The notes under the pieces: generated by a model
What the model was told of the DNA's origin: nothing
What the model saw: the letters and a program-made list of their open reading frames with translations, nothing else
Databases searched by the model: none
Part shown: positions 1 through 7,463 of the stretch, piece after piece
Position numbering within the stretch: position 1 is the first letter of the stretch
Layout of the letters: the number at the start of each line of letters is the position of its first letter
Origin: Thermoanaerobacterium sp. RBIITD
GTDB lineage: Bacteria; Bacillota; Thermoanaerobacteria; Thermoanaerobacterales; Thermoanaerobacteraceae
Assembly: GCF_900205865.1 (NCBI RefSeq)
Contig: NZ_LT906662.1
Span: 2,431,411-2,495,410, forward strand
Length of the DNA: 64,000 nucleotides
Reading direction: 5' to 3'
Made by a program: the position numbers and the translations under genes

Positions 1-119
1 GTTGAAAAAACCCTATGTTTTTTAAGAAAATTATAACATTAATAAAAAAATCATACTATAGCAATAAAATAACAATTATTAGCAAATTAAAATTTAATTT
101 TGTATAAAATAAAATAAAT

Positions 120-147
120 AAGCGGGATAATATCCCCGCTATTTTTG
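120..147 (+). terminator. Rho-independent terminator of a gene upstream of the window
   Basis: AGCGGG at 121-126 pairs with CCCGCT at 135-140 and is followed directly by five T (142-146). No gene lies between base 1 and this hairpin, so it probably ends a transcript that enters from the left. Confidence 0.65.
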
Positions 148-300
148 TGTGGGCGGAATGCGCGTAGCCTTGACGGTGAAAGTTCGTTACGTGGACCGTT
201 AGCCTAAGACAAATGTGTCCGTCGTGAGGCCGGGTACCAACTATAGTCGGATTGTGAAAGAAGTAGATGACGGTTAATAAAATAATTAATTACATCCTAC
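147..300 (+). mobile_element. Group IIC intron 5' remnant (domain I), no maturase
   Basis: The stretch begins GTGTGGGCGG directly after the T-run of the terminator. It then shows the conserved blocks of bacterial group II introns: GCGTAGCCTTGA, GGTGAAAGTTC, GTTAGCCTAAGACAA and GTGTCCGTCGTGAGG. These match in order what I recall of the 5' domain of class C introns such as the Oceanobacillus one. Class C introns are known to insert just behind Rho-independent terminators, which is the position here. No reverse-transcriptase ORF follows, so the element is truncated; the right end (about 300) is a guess. Bases from 300 to about 527 hold nothing I can identify. Confidence 0.6.
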
Positions 301-527
301 TAGGTTGTTATTAAACTGGAAAAGATCAATACAAAAAAAGTTAAATAAAATTTGATGAGGATAAATTTTATTCTAAATAGGCACCTACACACCTATAATA
401 ATGAAGAGAAATTTTAAAATTTTATTAAGTAGTTTATTAAACTTAAAGAAATAGGAAAAAAGAAGAGGATATAAGAGGTCATCTTTGTCATTTAGATTTG
501 TTATTAGTTAATAATTATATATCAATA

Positions 528-555
528 TTGATTCAAAAATATATGATGATATAAT
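528..555 (+). promoter_or_regulatory. SigA-type promoter of the ABC exporter genes
   Basis: TTGATT (528-533) and TATAAT (550-555) are separated by 16 bp. It lies about 90 bp before the exporter start codon. Between them, at 577-595, an AAGGAGTG sequence is followed by ATG-TAG, a start codon next to a stop. Confidence 0.6.
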
Positions 556-642
556 TCATTAAAGAGTATATAAAGTAAGGAGTGAGAAAATGTAGACCTT
601 TCTAAAATAAATTTTAAAATAAAATGAAAAGGTGTTGAGTTT

Positions 643-2409
643 ATGGGTACTCTAAAAAAACTCTTTGGGTACATGAAACCATATAGTAAGTACTTTTACT
701 TAAGTTTAATCCTACTTATAATCAACATAATATTAGGTATGGTGAACCCATATCTTCAAAGGTTACTTGTAGATAAGGTACTTTTAAAGAAGGAAAATAA
801 TTTTTTAATATATCTTGTTATGGGTATGGTTTCTATAAGCATTGTTACATCGTTATTTAGTTATCTATTTACTTTGCTTGTAGAGTATTCTTCACAAAAA
901 ACGATATCTTCAATAAGGCATGATATGTATAAGCATTTGCAGGAACTCTCTTTTAGCTTTTACGACAAAGCGAGAACAGGCGAACTTATGTCGAGGCTTA
1001 CAGGTGACCTTGAAGGTGTTAGGATATTTGTTCCAGGCGGCTTTTTACAATTAGTAAATAGCATTGTAACATTTGCAATAACACTTATAATATTATTTAC
1101 GATAAATTACAAATTAACACTTCTGTCATTAGTATTATCTCCATTTCTCATATATATTTCAGGAATTTTTAACAAAAAAATAAAAAATGCCTTTGATGAA
1201 CTTAGAAGAGAGTATGCAGTATTAAATACTACAATCCAAGAAAATATAACAGGAATAAAGGTTGTCAAAGCATTTGTACAGGAAGTTGCTGAAATAGCAA
1301 AGTTTAAAAAAGAAAATAAAGAGAATATGATGAAAGGTATAAATATTGGGTATATATCAGGTAAATATGCACCTGTAATGTGGTTTATTGGTGACATGAG
1401 CTTTGTTATCCTCATTTGGTTTGGTGGTTTTCTAGTTCAAAGACATGAGATTACCCTTGGTGAGTTAATACAATTTAATGGATATTTGTGGGCAATGATA
1501 TGGCCACTTAGAGCATTACCAAATATATTAAATATGTATGAACAGGCGAATTCTTCTGGCGAAAGAATATTTGACCTATTAAATTATAAAGTTCAGATAA
1601 AAGGTCCGGATAATCCTATAAATATTGAAAAAATAAAGGGCAATGTTGTATTTAAAAATGTCTCTATGAGATATGATGAAGGGTATGCCCTTAAAAATAT
1701 CAATATCAGCGCTGAAAAGGGCAAAAAGATAGCTATAATGGGTGCAACGGGTGCAGGGAAGACGTCAATTGTGAATCTTATAGGTCGATTTTATGATGCG
1801 ACATGTGGGAAAATATTGATAGACGGAATTGATATAAAAGAGCTAGATTTAAAGACATTAAGGGACAGCATTGGAATTGTAATGCAGGAGACTTTCTTAT
1901 TTTCGGATACGATTAAAGACAATATAGCGTTTGGCAATCCTGATGCGACGATGGAGGAAATTATTGATGCTGCTAAGGCTGCAGATGCTCATGATTTTAT
2001 CATGGAGATGCCTGAAGGATATGATACAATTGTCGGAGAGCGTGGTGTTGGACTATCTGGCGGTCAAAAACAAAGAATCGCTATTGCTCGTGCAATACTT
2101 AAAAATCCTTCTATACTAATATTGGATGATGCAACATCAAGTGTAGACATGGAGACAGAGGCATCCATACAGGAGAACCTTAAGAATTTAGAAAATGGTA
2201 AGACTACTTTTATTATTGCTCATAGAATTTCGTCTGTTAAAGACGCTGATGAAATAATTGTATTGGAAAATGGAAGTATAGTAGAAAGAGGAACGCACAA
2301 GGAATTAATAAAAAAGAGAGGCTTATATTACCACAACTTTAAAGAACAATATAAAACAATGTTTAGCGATGAGATGATAGATAACATATTGAAAGAGGTG
2401 GGTGCCTGA
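643..2409 (+). CDS. ABC exporter half-transporter, subunit 1 (degenerate Walker B)
   Basis: 588-residue fused membrane/ATPase protein of the multidrug/lipid exporter type. The first ~320 residues are a six-helix ABC transmembrane domain. The nucleotide-binding domain has Walker A GATGAGKT (about 367-374), signature LSGGQ, and an H-loop IIAHRIS. Walker B reads ILILDDATSS, with Asp where the catalytic Glu normally follows. The partner gene has the normal Glu but an altered signature (LSVGQ). The two together therefore give one canonical and one degenerate ATP site, as in known heterodimers (BmrC/BmrD, TM287/288). The stop overlaps the next start (TGATG), indicating coupled translation. Substrate unknown. 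Confidence 0.93.
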   Translation: MGTLKKLFGYMKPYSKYFYLSLILLIINIILGMVNPYLQRLLVDKVLLKKENNFLIYLVMGMVSISIVTSLFSYLFTLLVEYSSQKTISSIRHDMYKHLQELSFSFYDKARTGELMSRLTGDLEGVRIFVPGGFLQLVNSIVTFAITLIILFTINYKLTLLSLVLSPFLIYISGIFNKKIKNAFDELRREYAVLNTTIQENITGIKVVKAFVQEVAEIAKFKKENKENMMKGINIGYISGKYAPVMWFIGDMSFVILIWFGGFLVQRHEITLGELIQFNGYLWAMIWPLRALPNILNMYEQANSSGERIFDLLNYKVQIKGPDNPINIEKIKGNVVFKNVSMRYDEGYALKNINISAEKGKKIAIMGATGAGKTSIVNLIGRFYDATCGKILIDGIDIKELDLKTLRDSIGIVMQETFLFSDTIKDNIAFGNPDATMEEIIDAAKAADAHDFIMEMPEGYDTIVGERGVGLSGGQKQRIAIARAILKNPSILILDDATSSVDMETEASIQENLKNLENGKTTFIIAHRISSVKDADEIIVLENGSIVERGTHKELIKKRGLYYHNFKEQYKTMFSDEMIDNILKEVGA

Positions 2410-4187
2410 TGGCTGTTAATAGATATAATGATGATGAAGAGCTTGAAAGACCATTTAATTTACATCAGATTCTACGGCTTATTAAGTTCGCTCTGCCATA
2501 TAAAAAGGAGATTTTTATATCAGCATTTTATGTTATACTTATTACGATTGGTGGCCTCGCTGGACCATATATTTTGAAGATTGCTATAGACAATTATATT
2601 AGCAAAAATGATTTTATCGGTCTTTCGAAAATATCTATTTTATATGTAGCAATAACGCTATTTGTTATGTATTTAAATAGATGGAAAACCTACATCCTGT
2701 CAAAAGCGGGTCAAGAAATAATATTTAATATGAGGCAGAAGCTTTTTGAGCATGTACAATCATTATCATTCAAGTTTTTTGACAGCAGGCCAGCCGGCAA
2801 AATAATGATGAGGCTTGTCAATGATATAAATGCACCTGCAGATTTGATTACAAATGGATTTGTTAATGTATTAAGTGATGTTATTACACTTGTCGGTATA
2901 ATTGTAATTATGATTGGTATGAATATAAAATTGTCGCTTGTTACATTCTCTGTTCTACCTATTTTAATGGTTGTCATAAATGTACTTAAAAGAAAGATAA
3001 GAAAGCGATGGTTCGAGGTAAGACAAAAATCTTCAAATATGAATGCATATCTCAATGAATGTATTCAAGGTATGAAAGTAACACAAGCTTTTGCGCAAGA
3101 AGAGGCAAATGAAAAAAATTTTAATATTTTAAATATCGATATAGTTAAAACATGGATGAAAGCTATAAAATTAAATGGACTCTTTGGCCCATTTGTAAAT
3201 GTAACAGGTGCCGTAAGTACAGTAATATTGTTTTTAGTTGGTGCTAATATGTACTTTAAAGGTGAAGTTACGATAGGTGTTATATTCGCATTTTTAAGTT
3301 ACATCGGTAGGTTTTGGGGACCAATAAATGATATAAGCAACATATATAATCTCTTGCTTGTTACAATGGCATCTATTGAGAGAGTTTTTGAGCTATTTGA
3401 TCAAAAGCCGGATATTGTTGATGAAGAAGATGCATTTGATATTCCTTCAATAAAAGGTAAAGTTGAATTTAAAGATGTTTCATTCTTTTATGACCCCGAA
3501 AAGCCTGTGCTTAAAGACATAAATTTTACTGTAAATCCTGGTGAAACTATAGCACTTGTAGGTCCAACGGGTGCCGGAAAGAGCACAATTGCAAATCTTA
3601 TAAGCAGATTTTATGATCCAGTAAGAGGTGCTGTATATATAGATGACCTTGATATAAAGAAGATGACATTAAAATCTCTGAGGTCAAAAATTGGCATTGT
3701 ACTCCAAGATACCTTTATATTTGCTGGTACCATTTATGACAATATAAAATATGGAAGACCTGATGCCACATATGAAGAAGTCATTGCTGCGGCAAAATCA
3801 GTCCATGCACATGACTTTATTATAGAATTAAAGGATGGATATAATACACAAGTAAATGAAAGGGGTTCAAGGTTATCTGTTGGACAGAGACAACTTATAT
3901 CATTTGCTAGGACATTGCTCGCAAATCCTGCAATACTAATACTTGATGAAGCAACATCGAGTATAGACACACACACTGAAATATTGGTTCAGAAGGCATT
4001 AGAAAAATTGCTGGATGGTAGGACATCATTTGTAATAGCGCATAGGTTATCTACTATAAGAAATGCGAATAGAATTTTTGTCGTGGAAGATGGTCGAATA
4101 ATCGAAGAAGGTACACATGATAAACTAATGTCCCTTCATGGAAAATACTATGAATTACAGGTATCACAGATAAAATTTGCTGTTTAA
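2409..4187 (+). CDS. ABC exporter half-transporter, subunit 2 (catalytic Glu)
   Basis: 592-residue half-transporter, partner of the preceding gene. A longer N-terminal cytosolic segment precedes the six-helix membrane domain. The ATPase domain has Walker A GPTGAGKST (from about residue 385), Walker B ILILDEATSSID with the catalytic Glu, and H-loop VIAHRLS. The signature is LSVGQ rather than LSGGQ. With subunit 1 it should form a heterodimer in which only the site using this Glu and the partner's LSGGQ hydrolyses ATP efficiently. A strong terminator follows, so the two genes form a bicistron. Function as drug, peptide or lipid exporter cannot be decided. Confidence 0.93.
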   Translation: MAVNRYNDDEELERPFNLHQILRLIKFALPYKKEIFISAFYVILITIGGLAGPYILKIAIDNYISKNDFIGLSKISILYVAITLFVMYLNRWKTYILSKAGQEIIFNMRQKLFEHVQSLSFKFFDSRPAGKIMMRLVNDINAPADLITNGFVNVLSDVITLVGIIVIMIGMNIKLSLVTFSVLPILMVVINVLKRKIRKRWFEVRQKSSNMNAYLNECIQGMKVTQAFAQEEANEKNFNILNIDIVKTWMKAIKLNGLFGPFVNVTGAVSTVILFLVGANMYFKGEVTIGVIFAFLSYIGRFWGPINDISNIYNLLLVTMASIERVFELFDQKPDIVDEEDAFDIPSIKGKVEFKDVSFFYDPEKPVLKDINFTVNPGETIALVGPTGAGKSTIANLISRFYDPVRGAVYIDDLDIKKMTLKSLRSKIGIVLQDTFIFAGTIYDNIKYGRPDATYEEVIAAAKSVHAHDFIIELKDGYNTQVNERGSRLSVGQRQLISFARTLLANPAILILDEATSSIDTHTEILVQKALEKLLDGRTSFVIAHRLSTIRNANRIFVVEDGRIIEEGTHDKLMSLHGKYYELQVSQIKFAV

Positions 4188-4200
4188 ATTTTAAAAAACT

Positions 4201-4237
4201 AAAACCGCTCTATGTTCAGCAGGGCGGTTATTTTTTC
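4201..4237 (+). terminator. Rho-independent terminator after the ABC exporter
   Basis: AACCGCTC at 4202-4209 pairs (one G-T wobble) with GGGCGGTT at 4221-4228. The 3' arm is followed by ATTTTTTC. Confidence 0.85.
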
Positions 4238-4331
4238 TCTTAAAGTCGAGACTATATTTAACATTCCTAAATATTATCATTAAAGATAATGCCTGATATC
4301 AATATTTTTTTGATTTTATATTGATTTTATT

Positions 4332-4391
4332 TTGACTTAATGCTATTATGAATATAAAAGAAATGTTCACGTGAACATTTTAACGTGAACA
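4332..4391 (+). promoter_or_regulatory. Promoter with perfect 20-bp palindromic operator of the hexuronate locus
   Basis: A possible promoter (TTGACT 4332-4337, TATAAA 4353-4358, short 15-bp spacer) overlaps or precedes AAATGTTCACGTGAACATTT at 4361-4380. That sequence is a perfect palindrome centred on CG, as is usual for LacI-family operators. A second half-site, ACGTGAACA, follows at 4383-4391. The LacI gene at 6292 is the obvious candidate repressor; this is inference from proximity. Confidence 0.65.
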
Positions 4392-4413
4392 AAAATAAAT
4401 AATTGGAGGCATC

Positions 4414-4571
4414 ATGATGAAAAAATTTAGGTTTGCAATAATAAATGTAGTAATTGATTTGTCCAATGTAGTGTAAAACTGTATTCAGATGCATATGTTC
4501 TATTAAAAGATTATATTAAATACATGCATGTGAAAGATGCAAAATTTGAAAATGGTATTGTAACTTATTAA
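4414..4571 (+). pseudogene. Remnant of a TIM-barrel sugar isomerase/epimerase
   Basis: A good RBS (GGAGG at 4405-4409) precedes ATGATG and a short reading frame starting MMKKFRFAII that stops at 4474-4476. In another frame, 4482-4568 reads YSDAYVLLKDYIKYMHVKDA plus nine more residues, then stops at 4571. The phrase LLKDYIKYMHVKDA is typical of the late strand of xylose-isomerase-like sugar isomerases/epimerases. Both ends of the gene thus seem to survive with the middle deleted. It was the first gene behind the operator at 4361. Confidence 0.6.
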
Positions 4572-4621
4572 TGTTATTCACTGTTTCTTGTACTAAAAGA
4601 TTGAAAGGAATGAAATGTTAT

Positions 4622-6031
4622 ATGAAGAAATTTATGGATGATGACTTTTTGCTATCAAATAAAACTGCGAATGAACTTTATAATGACTATGCAAAATATA
4701 TGCCTATATTTGACTATCACTGTCACTTGGATGCGAAAGAAATATATGAAGATAAAAGATATGAGAACATAACACAGTTATGGCTTTATGGTGACCATTA
4801 TAAATGGAGACTTATGAGAAATAATGGTATTGATGAAAAATTTATAACAGGTGATGCCGATGATTATGATAAATATATGGCTTGGGTAGAAACACTTCAA
4901 TATTCTATAGGAAATCCGTTATATCACTGGACACATTTAGAACTAAAAAGATATTTTAATATAGATGAAACACTGAATGTAAGCAATGCCAAAAAAATCT
5001 GGGATAATACAAAATCCCAGTTGAAAAATGATGACGGCTATAGCGCAAAAGATTTTATAACGAAATCCAATGTAAAAGCTGTAATTACGACAAATGATCC
5101 AACAGACGAATTAATTTATCATAGAAAATTAAAAGAAGATAAATCTTTCAATGTAAAAGTAATTCCTGCATTTAGATTTGATAATGCACTTGATATAAAT
5201 AAAAGAGGTTTTACTGAATGGGTAAAAAAACTAGAAAATGTAAGTAATACAAAAATAAATAATTACGATGACTTTTTATCGGCATTAGAAAATCGGATGG
5301 AGTTTTTCAAGAGTAATGGTTGCCTCGCATCTGATCAGTCAATGAGGTATATGCCATATGTAGATGTTACAAGAGAAGAAGTAGAAGAGATATTTAATAA
5401 AGCTATAAATGGAGAAAAGATATCGACAGTTGAAGAAGACAAATATAGAACATACACTTTAAATTTTGCCGCTCAAAAATATTATGAGCTCGGATGGGTT
5501 ATGCAGTTGCATATTGGAGTAATTAGAAATAATAATACGCTGATGTTTGAAAAAATAGGGCCCGATACGGGTTTTGATTCGATCAATGATGCATCAATCG
5601 CATATTCACTTGGTCAATTTTTAGATTTACTTGAAAGGAAAGGCGTACTTACAAAAACTATTATTTATCCACTTAATCCGGTTGACTTCTATGTCGTAGA
5701 AACCATGATAGGCAATTTTCAAACAGGTGGTATTGCAGGAAAAATGCAGTTAGGACCAGCTTGGTGGTATAACGATTGTATAGATGGAATAAAGATGCAG
5801 CTTAGGACAGTTGCAAATTTAGGATTATTAAGCAGATTCATAGGAATGCTGACAGATTCCAGAAGCTTTCTTTCATATGTCAGGCATGATTATTTTAGGA
5901 GAATCTTATGCGATATGATAGGAAGATGGGTTGAAAATGGAGAAGTACCTCGTGATTATGATTTGCTTGGTAAAATAGTTAAGGACATCTCATTTAACAA
6001 TGCAAAAGAATATTTTAATATCAATATTTAG
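4622..6031 (+). CDS. uxaC: Glucuronate isomerase
   Basis: Cytosolic isomerase that converts D-glucuronate to D-fructuronate and D-galacturonate to D-tagaturonate. The N terminus has the HxH metal motif of the amidohydrolase fold (FDYHCHLD), and the C terminus has SFLSYVRHDYFRR and the tail usual for the family. The start at 4622 (MKKFMDDDFLLSN) gives 469 residues, the family length; an upstream in-frame ATG at 4571 would add 17 unrelated residues. The RBS is GAAAGGA at 4603-4609. It lies in a damaged operon: an isomerase remnant precedes it and a truncated uxuA follows, so the pathway cannot run from this locus alone. Confidence 0.93.
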   Translation: MKKFMDDDFLLSNKTANELYNDYAKYMPIFDYHCHLDAKEIYEDKRYENITQLWLYGDHYKWRLMRNNGIDEKFITGDADDYDKYMAWVETLQYSIGNPLYHWTHLELKRYFNIDETLNVSNAKKIWDNTKSQLKNDDGYSAKDFITKSNVKAVITTNDPTDELIYHRKLKEDKSFNVKVIPAFRFDNALDINKRGFTEWVKKLENVSNTKINNYDDFLSALENRMEFFKSNGCLASDQSMRYMPYVDVTREEVEEIFNKAINGEKISTVEEDKYRTYTLNFAAQKYYELGWVMQLHIGVIRNNNTLMFEKIGPDTGFDSINDASIAYSLGQFLDLLERKGVLTKTIIYPLNPVDFYVVETMIGNFQTGGIAGKMQLGPAWWYNDCIDGIKMQLRTVANLGLLSRFIGMLTDSRSFLSYVRHDYFRRILCDMIGRWVENGEVPRDYDLLGKIVKDISFNNAKEYFNINI

Positions 6032-6046
6032 AAAGAAGGTAATATC

Positions 6047-6208
6047 ATGTATATGACATTTAGATGGTATGGCGATGACGACAAGGTTACACTTGAAAAC
6101 ATAAGGCAAATACCTGGCATAGTAGGTATCGTATCTGCAATATATGATGTTCCGGTAGGAGAAGTGTGGCCGCTTTACAAGATTATGGAGGTGTATAGTA
6201 AAAAATAA
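6047..6208 (+). pseudogene. uxuA: Truncated mannonate dehydratase (first ~46 residues)
   Basis: The frame starts at 6047 behind GAAGG and encodes 53 residues. The first 45 or so ([20 protein letters not shown], then [20 protein letters not shown]) are the canonical N terminus of mannonate dehydratase, normally about 350 residues. The frame then leaves the family and ends (MEVYSKK). No remaining uxuA sequence is visible before the LacI gene at 6292. An internal or 3' deletion is the simplest reading. Confidence 0.8.
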
Positions 6209-6291
6209 AATCCACTTTTGTTATATTAGTGATTACAAAGATCCTCAGATATAAAATAAGACATTATATTTATTAAAAGAAAGGATTATAA

Positions 6292-7284
6292 ATGGGAGTT
6301 ACAATAAAATATATAGCAAAGCTTGCAAATGTTTCACATACAACAGTATCAAGAGCACTTAATGATAGTCCTCTTGTAAATGAAGAGACAAAAAACAAAA
6401 TAAAAGCTATTGCGAAGGAACTACATTATGTACCGAATGTTAGTGCGAGAAGCTTAGTAACACGTAAATCGTTTAATATTGGACTCTTCTTTTCAACAAT
6501 GGGTGAAGAGACAACACCTGAATTCTTTTATCAGACAATAATGGGTGTAAATAGTGTTATTAAAGGCAACTATAATTTAGTAGTAAAAAGTATAGATGAT
6601 TATAATGACTTTTCATTTATTGATAAGAAGAACTTCGATGGAATTATAGTTATGAGTCAGAGTGACAATGATGATAATTTTATAGATTACGCACATAATA
6701 AGAAAATACCTGTTGTCGTTCTTAATAGGTATATAACAGATAATTCCATTGTAAATGTATTATCGGCGGATATGGAAGGAGCATATATAGCGACAAAATA
6801 TCTTATAGAAAATGGCCATAAAAATATAGCTTTTATAGAAGGAAAATTAGGATTTAGAGCATCGAAAGAAAGAAAAAAAGGTTTTATAAAAGCATTAGAG
6901 AAATATAATATCAAAATATGTAAAGAATATTTAGTTCGAGGCAATTATACTATGGAAAGCGGATATAAGGCTATGAAAAAGCTTCTTGATATAAAAGACA
7001 GACCAACAGCAGTTTTTTGTTCGAATGACGATATGGCGGTAGGGGCTATGAAAGCTTCTTTTGAAGCAGGTTTCACCATACCAGATGATATATCAATCAT
7101 AGGCTTTGATAACAGTAGTTTTTGCAGATTTACAATACCAGCATTGACAACAGTAAAAAGAGATATAAGTGGTGTAAGCAAAAAGGGCGCAGAAATACTT
7201 TTGTCAGGTAAGGATTGTAAAAATAAGAAAATATATATTGATACAGAGCTTATTGTAAGGGAATCTGTAAAAAAGATACGATGA
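6292..7284 (+). CDS. LacI-family transcriptional regulator
   Basis: 330-residue repressor-type regulator. The N-terminal helix-turn-helix is IKYIAKLANVSHTTVSRALN followed by the hinge YVPNVSARSLVTRKS, and the rest is a periplasmic-binding-protein-like sensor domain ending IIGFDNSSFCRFTIPALTTV. The RBS is AAAGGA. It sits between the uronate remnant and the galactose genes and is closed by its own terminator. It may bind the palindrome at 4361-4380, or control the downstream alpha-galactosidase; the sequence alone does not decide. Confidence 0.92.
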   Translation: MGVTIKYIAKLANVSHTTVSRALNDSPLVNEETKNKIKAIAKELHYVPNVSARSLVTRKSFNIGLFFSTMGEETTPEFFYQTIMGVNSVIKGNYNLVVKSIDDYNDFSFIDKKNFDGIIVMSQSDNDDNFIDYAHNKKIPVVVLNRYITDNSIVNVLSADMEGAYIATKYLIENGHKNIAFIEGKLGFRASKERKKGFIKALEKYNIKICKEYLVRGNYTMESGYKAMKKLLDIKDRPTAVFCSNDDMAVGAMKASFEAGFTIPDDISIIGFDNSSFCRFTIPALTTVKRDISGVSKKGAEILLSGKDCKNKKIYIDTELIVRESVKKIR

Positions 7285-7329
7285 TAAAGAATGGTAAGAT
7301 GATATTGAACAGTTTATAACTGTGATAAA

Positions 7330-7364
7330 AAAGTCGGTTTTGTCTTAAATCGGCTTTTTTTTTA
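7330..7364 (+). terminator. Rho-independent terminator after lacI-type gene
   Basis: AAAGTCGGTTT (7330-7340) pairs with AAATCGGCTTT (7347-7357) around a 6-nt loop, with two G-T wobbles. The 3' arm runs into a long T-run. Confidence 0.9.
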
Positions 7365-7366
7365 TA

Positions 7367-7395
7367 TTTAAATTATAAATCATTTATGTTATACT
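7367..7395 (+). promoter_or_regulatory. Candidate promoter of the alpha-galactosidase gene
   Basis: TTTAAA (7367-7372) and TATACT (7390-7395) with exactly 17 bp between them. The -35 box is weak, as expected for a controlled promoter. Confidence 0.45.
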
Positions 7396-7463
7396 CAAAA
7401 TTAATAAAGTATTTAAAATAAATTAATAAACATAATATGGAAATAAAAAGGAGGCATATTGTT

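Noticed and set aside
7437-7463. N-terminal extension of the alpha-galactosidase frame starting at ATG 7437
   Set aside because: The strong RBS AAGGAGG lies inside this stretch, and starting at GTG 7464 puts both catalytic Asp residues at the family numbering.
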